Shown one piece after another: positions 1 to 6,729 of a stretch of 7,564 bases of DNA. The position numbers and the translations under genes were made by a program. The DNA lies in contig SKUV01000201.1 of NCBI GenBank assembly GCA_007129775.1, positions 1-7,564 of the forward strand, read 5' to 3'. The notes beneath the pieces were generated by a model. It saw nothing but the letters and a program-made list of their open reading frames with translations, was not told the origin of the DNA and searched no databases. Origin of the DNA: Paracoccaceae bacterium (GTDB taxonomy: Bacteria > Pseudomonadota > Alphaproteobacteria > Rhodobacterales > Rhodobacteraceae). How positions within the stretch are numbered: the first letter of the stretch is position 1; each line of letters starts with the position of its first letter.

Positions 1-1201
1 GGCCGGGAAAGGGATGACGGCCGATGAAGCTGTCGGGCAGGCCCAGTTCGCGGCCCAGCGCGCGCACCTCGTCCTTGAACAACTCGCGCAGCGGCTCCAG
101 CAGCTTCAGCCCCATCTTTTCGGGCAGCCCGCCGACATTGTGGTGGCTCTTGATCGTGACCGAGGGCCCGCCCGAAAAGCTGACGCTTTCGATCACATCG
201 GGATAGAGCGTGCCTTGTGCGAGGAACTCCGCGCCCTCGATCTCGGCGGCGTATTTCTGAAAGACATCGATGAACAGCCCGCCGATGGTCTTGCGCTTGA
301 CCTCCGGGTCCGACACGCCGTCGAGCGCGCCGAGGAACAGTTCGGCCTCTTCGGCATGGATCAGCGGGATGTTGTAATTGTCGCGGAACATGGTGACGAC
401 TTCCTGCGCCTCGCCCTGCCGCAACAGCCCGTGATCGACGAAGACGCAGGTCAGTTGATCTCCGATCGCCTCGTGGATCAGCACGGCCGCAACCGAACTG
501 TCGACCCCGCCCGACAGCCCGCAGATAACCCGCCGGTCGCCCACCTGCGCGCGGATGCGCGCGATGGCCTCCTCGCGATAGGCGCCCATGGTCCAGTCAC
601 CGGCAAAGCCCGCCTCGCGCACGAAATTGGCGTAGAGCTGCGCGCCGTTCGGCGTATGGTGCACCTCGGGGTGGAACTGCACGGCATAGAGCCGGCGCTC
701 CGGATCGGCGGTGATGGCGAAGGGCGCGTTGGGCGATGTGCCGAAGACATGAAAGCCCGGCGCGATGGCGGCGACATGGTCGCCATGGCTCATCCAGACC
801 TGTTCGCGCCCACCTTCGAACCAGCCTTCGAGAAAGGGCAGCCCCGCCTTTGTCGGCGTGACCCATGCGCGGCCGAATTCGGCGGTGCCGTGGCCACGCT
901 CCACCCGGCCGCCCAGCATCTGCATCATCACCTGCTGGCCGTAGCAGATGCCGAGGATGGGCACGCCGAGGGCAAAGACGCTTTCGGGCGGGCGCGGGGA
1001 TCCTTCGTCGATCACGCTGGCCGGCCCGCCAGAGAAGATCACCGCCTTCGGCGCGAATTCGGCCAGAAAGGCATCGGTGACGTTCTGATAGGGATGGATT
1101 TCGCAATAGACGTTCAACTCCCGCAGGCGGCGCGCGATCAGTTGCGTCACCTGGCTGCCGAAGTCGATGATGAGGAGGCGGTCGTGGGCGATCTGGGTCA
1201 T
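1..1201 (-). CDS. guaA: GMP synthase (glutamine-hydrolysing), 3' end missing
   Basis: GuaA makes GMP from XMP, ATP and glutamine, the last step of de novo guanine nucleotide synthesis in the cytosol. The 400 codons present begin MTQIAHDRLLIIDFGSQ, a typical class I glutamine amidotransferase start. The nucleophile Cys86 sits in GICYGQQ and its partners are His177 and Glu179 in FHPEV. The ATP pyrophosphatase domain follows, with its P-loop SGGVDSS at about residues 230-236 and the family segment FVDHGLLR at about 255-261. The frame runs off the left edge after GRHPFPG, so roughly the last 120 residues of a normally about 520-residue protein, mainly the C-terminal dimerisation domain, are missing because of the window boundary, not a mutation. 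The ATG at 1201 fits the family N-terminus although the Shine-Dalgarno is poor. It follows speE by 93 bp on the same strand; co-transcription is possible but unproven. Confidence 0.97.
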   Translation of the reverse strand, partial: MTQIAHDRLLIIDFGSQVTQLIARRLRELNVYCEIHPYQNVTDAFLAEFAPKAVIFSGGPASVIDEGSPRPPESVFALGVPILGICYGQQVMMQMLGGRVERGHGTAEFGRAWVTPTKAGLPFLEGWFEGGREQVWMSHGDHVAAIAPGFHVFGTSPNAPFAITADPERRLYAVQFHPEVHHTPNGAQLYANFVREAGFAGDWTMGAYREEAIARIRAQVGDRRVICGLSGGVDSSVAAVLIHEAIGDQLTCVFVDHGLLRQGEAQEVVTMFRDNYNIPLIHAEEAELFLGALDGVSDPEVKRKTIGGLFIDVFQKYAAEIEGAEFLAQGTLYPDVIESVSFSGGPSVTIKSHHNVGGLPEKMGLKLLEPLRELFKDEVRALGRELGLPDSFIGRHPFPG

Positions 1202-1240
1202 GCCTTCGGATAGGCCGCCCGGATGGGCTGCGCAAGGGGG

Positions 1241-1274
1241 ATGCGCGCCCCCGATGCGCCCCCGGCGCCCCCCG
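1241..1274. repeat. Tandem imperfect GC-rich repeat ahead of guaA
   Basis: Three adjacent degenerate copies read ATGCGCGCCCCCG (1241-1253), ATGCGCCCCCG (1254-1264) and GCGCCCCCCG (1265-1274) on the plus strand. They fill much of the 93-bp speE-guaA spacer, about 40 bases upstream of the guaA start on the minus strand. Confidence 0.6.
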
Positions 1275-1287
1275 GGCGCGCGCGCCC
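1274..1287. repeat. 14-bp perfect palindrome just after the speE stop
   Basis: GGGCGCGCGCGCCC is a perfect palindrome eight bases past the speE stop codon. It abuts the tandem repeats. In RNA it could only fold with a small loop, leaving about a 5-bp GC stem, and no U-run follows in the direction of speE transcription, so a classical terminator is not supported. Confidence 0.5.
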
Positions 1288-1294
1288 ACCGCGC

Positions 1295-2140
1295 TCAGGG
1301 CATCAGCCGCGCCACATAACCGGGCAAGGCAAAGGCCGCGGCATGGACCTCGGGCGTGTAATAGGCGCAGTCGATCCCGGCCGCATCGAAGCGTGCGCGC
1401 AAGTCCGCCAGCGGGGTCTCGCGCGCCGTCCCGTCGCTGCCCCAGCCGAAGGCCATCGGCCCGCCGGAATAGGTGGGGATCGTGGCCAGATAACAGCCCC
1501 AGTCGGAAAAGAGCGCCTTGAAGGCCCGCATCGTGTTGGTCAGTTCCTCCCCCTGCAGGAAGGGCACGCCGTTTTGCGTCACGATGATGCCACCGGGCGC
1601 CAGACGGCGGCGGGCATGGCCGTAGAATGTATCGGTGAAAAGCACCTCGCCCGGGCCGACCGGATCGGTCGAATCGACGATGATCACATCGAAGGCCGCG
1701 CCGTCCTCGCGCATGAAGGCCGCGCCGTCGGCGATCACCAGATCCAGCCGCGGATCGTCGAACGCGCCCTGCGACAGGTCGGGCAGGTATTCCCTGGAGA
1801 AATCCACCACGCCGGCGTCGATCTCGACCATGGTGACATGCTCCACCCCGCGATGGCGCAGCACCTCGCGCGCCATGCCGCCATCGCCGCCGCCGATGAT
1901 CAGGACCCGCCGCGCCGCGCCATGGGCGAAGATCGGCACATGGGCCATCATCTCGTGATAGATATAATTGTCGCCTTCGGTCGTCTGCACCACATCGTCA
2001 AGCGTCAGCACCCGGCCGAAGCGGCCGTTCTCGAACACCCGCAGGCGCTGGTGCGCGGTCGCGCTGTCATACAGCACCCGGTCCACGCGCAGCGATTGCG
2101 CGTGATCCGGGTGCAGCTTTTCCGTCATCCATTCGGTCAT
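1295..2140 (-). CDS. speE: Spermidine synthase (putrescine aminopropyltransferase)
   Basis: SpeE transfers the aminopropyl group of decarboxylated S-adenosylmethionine to putrescine, giving spermidine and methylthioadenosine in the cytosol. The 281-residue product has the usual length. The N-terminal beta domain (about 1-60) leads into YHEMMAHVP at 61-69. A Rossmann-type methyltransferase-like fold follows, with the nucleotide loop GGGDGG at 83-88, the acidic ribose-binding VEID at 105-108, and the catalytic DSTDPVGP at 156-163 (Asp156 and Asp159 are the expected active-site acids). The C-terminal half carries TYSGGPMAFGWGS at 223-235, as in bona fide spermidine synthases. The ATG overlaps the speD stop in an ATGA junction, so translational coupling is likely and explains the weak Shine-Dalgarno. 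A second ATG lies four codons downstream (2128) but has no better ribosome site. It is a standard enzyme; the amine acceptor is inferred from the family. Confidence 0.96.
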   Translation of the reverse strand: MTEWMTEKLHPDHAQSLRVDRVLYDSATAHQRLRVFENGRFGRVLTLDDVVQTTEGDNYIYHEMMAHVPIFAHGAARRVLIIGGGDGGMAREVLRHRGVEHVTMVEIDAGVVDFSREYLPDLSQGAFDDPRLDLVIADGAAFMREDGAAFDVIIVDSTDPVGPGEVLFTDTFYGHARRRLAPGGIIVTQNGVPFLQGEELTNTMRAFKALFSDWGCYLATIPTYSGGPMAFGWGSDGTARETPLADLRARFDAAGIDCAYYTPEVHAAAFALPGYVARLMP

Positions 2141-2670
2141 GCCGCCGCCTGGTCGCAGACCAGACCATCGCCGCGCAGCAACTCCTTGACCCGCACGTCA
2201 TCGGTATGGAACGCCGCCTTGAGCACATCGACGGCCCGCCAGGGATCGGCATCGCCGCACATGAAGACATCGAAGGCGCCATAGCCGATTTCGGGCCATG
2301 TGTGCACGCTGATATGGCTTTCGGCCAGCACGGCGACCCCGCTCACCCCTTGCGGGCTGAACTTGTGGGTGTGGATGTGCAGCAGCGTGGCGCCGCAATG
2401 CTCCACGCAGTCGCGAAAGGCGCGCTGGATGCGCGCCTCGTCATCGAGCCCGTGGCCATTGACCACCTCGATGATCAGATGCGTGCCGGCGAACACACGT
2501 CCGTCGCGGCGGATGAAATGATCCTCGCGCTCCGCCTCGGCCAGCTGATCGAGTTGCGCCGGGGTGACCCGGGGCGAGAGGTCGTGCACGGCTTTGCAGC
2601 CACGGAGGTCTTCCGCGTGGGCGCCAGTCTCCAGACCGATCCCCAGTTGGAAGAGGTTGGCGTCTTTCAT
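2137..2670 (-). CDS. speD: S-adenosylmethionine decarboxylase proenzyme, N-terminally extended class 1B
   Basis: SpeD decarboxylates S-adenosylmethionine to supply the aminopropyl donor used by SpeE. It is a pyruvoyl enzyme made by self-cleavage. The cleavage site is Glu117-Ser118 in LAESHISVHTWPE; Ser118 becomes the pyruvoyl group. His123 and Cys138 (in FMCGD) lie 5 and 20 residues after that serine, exactly the spacing of Ser63, His68 and Cys83 in the Thermotoga maritima enzyme. Other family marks are GTHLIIE at 62-68 and HIHTHKFSPQGVSG at 98-111. The protein is 177 residues; the short bacterial class is usually about 120-130, and the excess is an N-terminal segment of about 55 residues. 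I start at the ATG at 2670, which has a good AAGGGGAG ribosome site. The same frame is open to an ATG at 2805, but those 45 extra codons look noncoding. Its stop overlaps the speE start by four bases. Confidence 0.94.
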   Translation of the reverse strand: MKDANLFQLGIGLETGAHAEDLRGCKAVHDLSPRVTPAQLDQLAEAEREDHFIRRDGRVFAGTHLIIEVVNGHGLDDEARIQRAFRDCVEHCGATLLHIHTHKFSPQGVSGVAVLAESHISVHTWPEIGYGAFDVFMCGDADPWRAVDVLKAAFHTDDVRVKELLRGDGLVCDQAAA

Positions 2671-2674
2671 GGCG

Positions 2675-2682
2675 CTCCCCTT
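2675..2682 (-). promoter_or_regulatory. speD ribosome binding site
   Basis: On the minus strand AAGGGGAG lies four bases before the ATG at 2670. It decides the speD start against the open upstream frame beginning at 2805. Confidence 0.7.
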
Positions 2683-2713
2683 CTTTCCAGCAGACGAATC
2701 CAGAGGTTCCTTA

Positions 2714-2732
2714 GCGCCCCCCCGACGGGCGC
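2714..2732 (-). promoter_or_regulatory. GC-rich hairpin in the speD leader
   Basis: A perfect 6-bp inverted repeat, GCGCCC and GGGCGC, encloses a 7-base loop, 44 bases upstream of the speD start and inside its predicted 5' leader. There is no U-run after it, so it does not look like an intrinsic terminator. It could be part of a leader structure, but I recognise no known riboswitch class. Short GC stems arise easily in this base composition. Confidence 0.3.
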
Positions 2733-2776
2733 ATGGCGCCGCGGCGAAGTTGGGATCGGTCCCTCTCGTGCGGGGG

Positions 2777-2805
2777 CACATATGCGTTCGGACCGAGTCG
2801 ATCAA
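2777..2805 (-). promoter_or_regulatory. Possible speDE promoter
   Basis: On the minus strand a TTGATC box (2800-2805) is followed after 17 bases by TATGTG (2777-2782). This is a moderate match to a sigma-70 type promoter and would start RNA near 2770, giving a leader of about 100 bases before speD. It lies in the 216-bp gap after the kinase, so speDE need not depend on kinase transcription. Found by eye only. Confidence 0.35.
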
Positions 2806-2886
2806 GCACCGATTTGTGCCGCCTTCCCGTTTTCCGCCGCAGCGCCAAGGTGTTGTTTCAATATCACGCCCCGGGCCGGAACAGCG

Positions 2887-5800
2887 TCACGACACCTTTG
2901 CGCGACGCGGTGAAATGCTCCTTCCGGCGGGTTCGTGCCCCAGCGCAAATTGCATCGCGCGGCCCAGATCCTCCACCCGGATCGGCTTGCCCACATGGCG
3001 CACGAAGCCGGCGTCGAGATATTCCTGCACCTGATGGTGCATGGCATTGGCGGTCACGGCGATGGCCGGGGCGGGCCGGCGGCCGAGCCGCGCCTCCAGC
3101 GCGCGGATCTCGGCCAGCGCCTCGGGGCCCGTCATGTCGGGCATCGAGATATCGAAAAGCAGCAGGTCGAAGCACTCGGACTGCGCGGCGGCCACGGCAT
3201 CGATGCCGCCGGCGACCACCCTTGCCCCGACCCCCAGACGCTCCAGAAACTTTTCCATCAGCAGGCGATTGGTGGCATTGTCATCGGCCACGAGCGCCAC
3301 CAGCCCCGCCGGCAAGGCAGGCAGTTCCGGCCCTGCCTCGGCCTCCGCCGCAGCCGTCACCGCGGTCGCCTGTGCCGGCGCCAGTGGCAGGCTGACCCGA
3401 ACGATGGTGCCCCGGCCCTCGGCGGTGTCGATCTCGATCGTGCCGCCCATCAGCCTGACCAGCTTGCGGCTGATCGACAGGCCCAGCCCGGTGCCGCCGT
3501 AGCGGCGGCTGATGGAACTGTCGGCCTGCACGAATTCATCGAAGATGCGGGCCTTCTGCTCGGGGCTCAGGCCGATGCCGGTGTCGCGCACCTGCAATTC
3601 CAGCGGGCCGTCGGCCTTGCCCGCGACGATCACGGTGACGCTGCCGCGATCGGTGAACTTGATCGCGTTGCTGACGAGGTTGTGCAGCACCTGCAGGATG
3701 CGGTGTTCGTCGCCGTTGCGCGGCTTGCGCGCCTCGGGCGCCAGCTGCACGCTGAAGCGCAGCCCCTTTTCGCTGGCCTTGAGGCGGTGCAGCGATTCGA
3801 CCCTCCGGGCAAGCTCGGCCGGGACGAAATCGGCCATGGACAGGTCCAGAAGCCCGGCTTCGATCTTGGAGAAATCCAGAATGTCGTTGAGAATCGTCGC
3901 CAGCGCATCGCCCGAATCGCGGATCACCGAGACCAATTCGCGCTCTTCACTGTCGGTGATCTTGTCATGCAGCAGTTCCGCCATGCCCATGATGCCGTTC
4001 AGGGGCGTGCGTATCTCGTGGCTCATGCTGGCCAGAAAGCGCGATTTCGCGGCGCTTGCCTCTTCGGCGCGCAGCCGCGCCTCGATCAGGTCCGTCACAT
4101 TGGAGCCGACACCGCGATAGCCGATGAGCCGGCCCTCCCGGTCCTGAACCGGGGCGCCGCTGGTGCGCACCCATGTGGTTTTCCCCTGCGCGTCCACGAT
4201 CGGATAGATCACATCGGAAAAGGGCAGGCGCTTGTCACAGCAGTCGCGGATATGGGCCGCCGCCGCACGAAGCCTCGGGTCGTCATAAGGCTCGAACAGC
4301 TCCTCGCGGGTGCGCCCGAAATGCGCCTCCACCGGGATCGCCCCGGCCTCATTGATCGATTCCGATATGAAGGTAAAGCGCATCTCGGCATCCTGTTCCC
4401 AGAACCAGTCATGGCTGATCCCGGCGATGTCGAAAAAGCGGTTCTCGGCGGCGTCGCGTTCGGCCAGAGCGTGCTGCAGCCGGACATTCGCGGCGGCAAG
4501 CTCGGCGGCATCGCGCGCGCGCTCCTCCTCCACGCGCTTGCGCCCGGTGATGTCGCGGGCGACGACGATGAAGCGCGGGCAGTCGCCCTCCACGCGCTTG
4601 AGCGCGATACCGACGCCGAACCAGCGGATTTCGTCGCGGATGTCGAAGGGCTGAACCGGGCGGGCATATCCGGATGCGCGCTCCTGCTCCAGCATCTGGC
4701 GCATCTCGCGCATGATCCGGTCGGCTGATTCCGCCGGCAGGGTGTCGTAGATGCTGCGGCCGATATACCAGCCTTCGTCTCGCTCAAGCCGCGAGGCGGT
4801 GCCGTTGCGGGCTTCGTGGAAGGTGCCGTCGATATCGATCTCGAACAGCAGATCCGGCATCGCGTCGAGCGTGGCCTGAAGCGCGTTGCGGGCGGTCGTC
4901 GCCGCGCGTTCCTTCAGCGCCAGTTCGGTGATGTCGATGTGAAAGGCCACAAGCTCGCCGCTGGCGGTGCGCCGTTCCACCGTGCGCAGCACGCGGCCGT
5001 CGGGCAGGTGCTGCACCAGCGTCTCGCCGCCCGCCGCCCGCCCCGCCAGACGGCGCGTGAGCCAGCTTTCCTCATCACCCTCGGCGACCCGAAGCTGACC
5101 GTTCTCGAGCGCGAAACGCTCGATCATCTCGAACGATATGCCCGGTTTCAGGACCGGCGCGGTTTGCGGGTAGAATTCGAGATAGCGGTCGTTGCACAGG
5201 ATCAGCCGATCATCCGTCCCGAACAGCACGAAGGCATCGGGCAGCGCCTCCACCGCCTCCACCAGCCGCTCGTGCGCCTCGCGCGCGGAGCGTTCGAGCA
5301 CTTCGAGGCGGCGGGCATATTCCTTGGACTCGGTGATATCGGTCTCGACCGCGATATAGCCGGTGATGGTGCCCTCGTCGTCGCGCAGGGCCTCGATGGC
5401 GATATCCACCCAATAGGACGTACCGTCCGGGCGCAGCTTGAACACTTCGGAGCGCGCCGAGCCGGTCTTGCGCAAGCTTTTGTTGATCGCTTCGATACGT
5501 TCGAAATCCGGCTGTTCCGGATCCGGCACGTCCAGCATGCTCATGCCCCGGATATCGTCGAGCCGCACGCCCGTCAGCCGCTCCAGCGCGGGGTTCATCC
5601 ATTCCACCCGCATGTCACGGTCGAACAGGGCCACGCCGTTGGTGGTGGCCTCGGCCACCGCACTCAGCCGTTCGAGCCAGCGTCTGCGCGTGCGCGCCTC
5701 GGTGGCATCGCTGATCGTGCCGAAGATCGACACGGGCCGGCCCGCACGCATTCGCCGGAAGCCCACGATCCGCACCCAGAAATCGCGGCCGTCCAGGCTC

Positions 5801-6480
5801 TGGAACGGAAGCTCCAGATCGAAGGGCGCGCCCTCATCCACCAGCATCCGAAACGCGGACAGCAGTTGCGGACGCGCCGCCTCGGCAAAAGGGGCCATTG
5901 CCGCATCGCCGCAGAGCGGGGTGCTGTCCTGCGGCAGGCCGTAAATGTCATAGACCTCGGGCGACAAATGGCCGGTCAGATCGTGCAGGTCGATTTCCCA
6001 GACGCCGGTTCCCTGTGCCTGTCCGGCCGGCTCGAGCATGGGCTCCACCGGGCGCGACCGGCCCGTGACATCCTGCGCGATCACCATAAAGGAGCCGTCC
6101 GGCGCCTGCGCCGCGCCGGCGCGGCCCCATGCGATCAGGCGATGGCCGCCGTCCCGTGTCCGGAAGCTCAGGACCGTTGCCTCTTGGTCCTGCGTGCCTT
6201 GCGGGTCTTGCCGGTCTTGCGCGGCACCGGCGCGGGCCAGATAGGCGCGAAAGCCCGCCACATCCTCCGGCAGCAGAAAACCCTCCACCATCGCGCCGCA
6301 CAGCGCATCCTGCGGCCAGCCCGTCGCCGCGCCCCACGCCCGGTTGACCCGCACGAAACGCCCCTCCGGCGCGATCAGGCAGCACAGGTCGCTTGCATTC
6401 TCGAAAAAGAAATCGACCGCAGCGGGCGCCGGAGATGGCGCATCACCGGTCTCGGGGGGCTGCTCCGCACTGAACTGCAT
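2887..6480 (-). CDS. Soluble multi-PAS hybrid sensor histidine kinase with C-terminal receiver domain
   Basis: A 1197-residue hybrid two-component kinase. About six PAS modules can be laid out: roughly 22-140, 155-262, 266-383, 405-520, 530-645 and 682-798, several ending in the PAC-like I-x-x-D-I/V-T signature (e.g. AVETDITES, VVARDITGR). A charged helix at about 645-680 and another near 798-815 look like coiled-coil signalling helices. HisKA has the phosphoacceptor His821 in SHEIRTPLNGIMG. The ATPase domain has the N box HNLVSNAIKF (Asn938), G1 DTGIG (966-970), F box FDEFVQAD and G2 GGTGLGLSI (995-1003). The receiver (about 1060-1180) has Asp1066/Asp1067, phosphoacceptor Asp1110 in LLFDISMPDMTG, Thr1143 and Lys1165. 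The kinase and receiver cores look intact. I see no signal peptide or membrane segment, so it should be cytoplasmic, and no HPt domain. The ATG at 6480 has a clear AAGGAAG site; the frame is open to 6756, but that extension lacks domain character. Ligand and partner are unknown. Confidence 0.93.
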   Translation of the reverse strand: MQFSAEQPPETGDAPSPAPAAVDFFFENASDLCCLIAPEGRFVRVNRAWGAATGWPQDALCGAMVEGFLLPEDVAGFRAYLARAGAAQDRQDPQGTQDQEATVLSFRTRDGGHRLIAWGRAGAAQAPDGSFMVIAQDVTGRSRPVEPMLEPAGQAQGTGVWEIDLHDLTGHLSPEVYDIYGLPQDSTPLCGDAAMAPFAEAARPQLLSAFRMLVDEGAPFDLELPFQSLDGRDFWVRIVGFRRMRAGRPVSIFGTISDATEARTRRRWLERLSAVAEATTNGVALFDRDMRVEWMNPALERLTGVRLDDIRGMSMLDVPDPEQPDFERIEAINKSLRKTGSARSEVFKLRPDGTSYWVDIAIEALRDDEGTITGYIAVETDITESKEYARRLEVLERSAREAHERLVEAVEALPDAFVLFGTDDRLILCNDRYLEFYPQTAPVLKPGISFEMIERFALENGQLRVAEGDEESWLTRRLAGRAAGGETLVQHLPDGRVLRTVERRTASGELVAFHIDITELALKERAATTARNALQATLDAMPDLLFEIDIDGTFHEARNGTASRLERDEGWYIGRSIYDTLPAESADRIMREMRQMLEQERASGYARPVQPFDIRDEIRWFGVGIALKRVEGDCPRFIVVARDITGRKRVEEERARDAAELAAANVRLQHALAERDAAENRFFDIAGISHDWFWEQDAEMRFTFISESINEAGAIPVEAHFGRTREELFEPYDDPRLRAAAAHIRDCCDKRLPFSDVIYPIVDAQGKTTWVRTSGAPVQDREGRLIGYRGVGSNVTDLIEARLRAEEASAAKSRFLASMSHEIRTPLNGIMGMAELLHDKITDSEERELVSVIRDSGDALATILNDILDFSKIEAGLLDLSMADFVPAELARRVESLHRLKASEKGLRFSVQLAPEARKPRNGDEHRILQVLHNLVSNAIKFTDRGSVTVIVAGKADGPLELQVRDTGIGLSPEQKARIFDEFVQADSSISRRYGGTGLGLSISRKLVRLMGGTIEIDTAEGRGTIVRVSLPLAPAQATAVTAAAEAEAGPELPALPAGLVALVADDNATNRLLMEKFLERLGVGARVVAGGIDAVAAAQSECFDLLLFDISMPDMTGPEALAEIRALEARLGRRPAPAIAVTANAMHHQVQEYLDAGFVRHVGKPIRVEDLGRAMQFALGHEPAGRSISPRRAKVS
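6187..6226 (-). repeat. In-frame 9-bp imperfect tandem repeat in the kinase gene
   Basis: On the plus strand, successive 9-base units read TGCGTGCCT, TGCGGGTCT, TGCCGGTCT and TGCGCGGCA (6191-6226). On the coding strand this is a run of X-Gln-Asp/Gly tripeptides at residues 87-98 (AQD, RQD, PQG, TQD), in what is probably a surface loop of the first PAS domain. Gain or loss of a unit would keep the reading frame. Confidence 0.55.
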
Positions 6481-6485
6481 GGGCG

Positions 6486-6492
6486 CTTCCTT
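6486..6492 (-). promoter_or_regulatory. Ribosome binding site of the hybrid kinase
   Basis: AAGGAAG on the minus strand, five bases before the ATG at 6480. It supports this start over upstream in-frame ATGs. The inverted repeat TTGGC-TC-GCCAA at 6491-6502 overlaps its first two bases and could mildly affect ribosome access. Confidence 0.75.
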
Positions 6493-6510
6493 GGCTCGCC
6501 AATCGCCGCA

Positions 6511-6519
6511 CCCCCCCCC
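6511..6519 (-). repeat. Nine-base homopolymer (G9 in the kinase leader)
   Basis: An uninterrupted run of nine C on the plus strand (G on the kinase strand) lies between the candidate kinase promoter and its ribosome site, about 30 bases before the start codon. It is outside the coding region. Runs of this length are prone to slippage and also to sequencing error. Confidence 0.85.
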
Positions 6520-6539
6520 TACAAGGCACGGCACGGGCG

Positions 6540-6567
6540 ATGATAGCGATAAATGTCGCAAAGACAA
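6540..6567 (-). promoter_or_regulatory. Possible promoter of the hybrid kinase
   Basis: On the minus strand TTGTCT (6562-6567) is followed after 16 bases by TATCAT (6540-6545), in the most AT-rich patch of this intergenic region. RNA would start near 6533, giving a leader of about 50 bases that includes the G9 run. The short inverted repeat TGTC-GCAAA-GACA at 6554-6566 overlaps the -35 box and could be an operator, though four-base arms are weak evidence. Confidence 0.4.
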
Positions 6568-6645
6568 AGTGGCGTGACACGATGCGCCGGGGCTGTGCCC
6601 TGCGAGCACATGAGCGCACCGGCCCCGGCGCGGGCGCGTTGCCCC

Positions 6646-6674
6646 TTGGCAGCCGCGCCCGCCCGGGCTAGAGA
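6646..6674 (+). promoter_or_regulatory. Possible cysS promoter
   Basis: TTGGCA (6646-6651) and TAGAGA (6669-6674) are separated by exactly 17 bases, a fair sigma-70 type match in otherwise GC-rich DNA. RNA would start at about 6680-6682, giving a leader of roughly 135 bases before the cysS ATG. By eye only. Confidence 0.4.
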
Positions 6675-6679
6675 AGGGC

Positions 6680-6718
6680 ATGACCCGCCGCCGCGCCATT
6701 ATCTGTATTCTGCCCTGA
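6680..6718 (+). CDS. Possible 12-codon leader ORF upstream of cysS
   Basis: An ATG at 6680 opens MTRRRAIICILP followed by TGA. It begins almost exactly where the candidate promoter would start transcription, so it would be read as a leaderless message; a purine-rich AGAAGG also precedes it but overlaps the -10 region. Three consecutive Arg codons and one Cys codon, with unusually AT-rich ATT/TGT codons, precede a long GC hairpin at 6730-6783. This resembles an attenuation leader for cysS, but an ORF this short can arise by chance and I have no evidence that it is translated. Confidence 0.2.
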   Translation: MTRRRAIICILP

Positions 6719-6729
6719 CCCGCCCCGCC

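Noticed and set aside
14..1213. 399-residue open frame on the plus strand
   Set aside because: Lies wholly opposite guaA, whose motifs are unmistakable; the frame is a GC-rich antisense shadow with low-complexity, His/Arg/Ala-rich protein.
1223..2284. 353-residue open frame on the plus strand
   Set aside because: Runs opposite speE and the end of speD and has no recognisable domain.
2671..2805. 45-codon N-terminal extension of SpeD
   Set aside because: No resemblance to SpeD, overlaps the promoter candidate, and the ATG at 2670 has a strong ribosome site.
2847..2898. Inverted repeat AAGGTGT / ACACCTT around the kinase stop codon, considered as a terminator
   Set aside because: Only seven pairs with a 38-base loop and no U-run; not convincing as a terminator.
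2935..6543. Two plus-strand open frames of 597 and 575 residues (2935-4728 and 4816-6543)
   Set aside because: Antisense to the hybrid kinase; length is explained by GC-biased third positions, and the translations have no family motifs.
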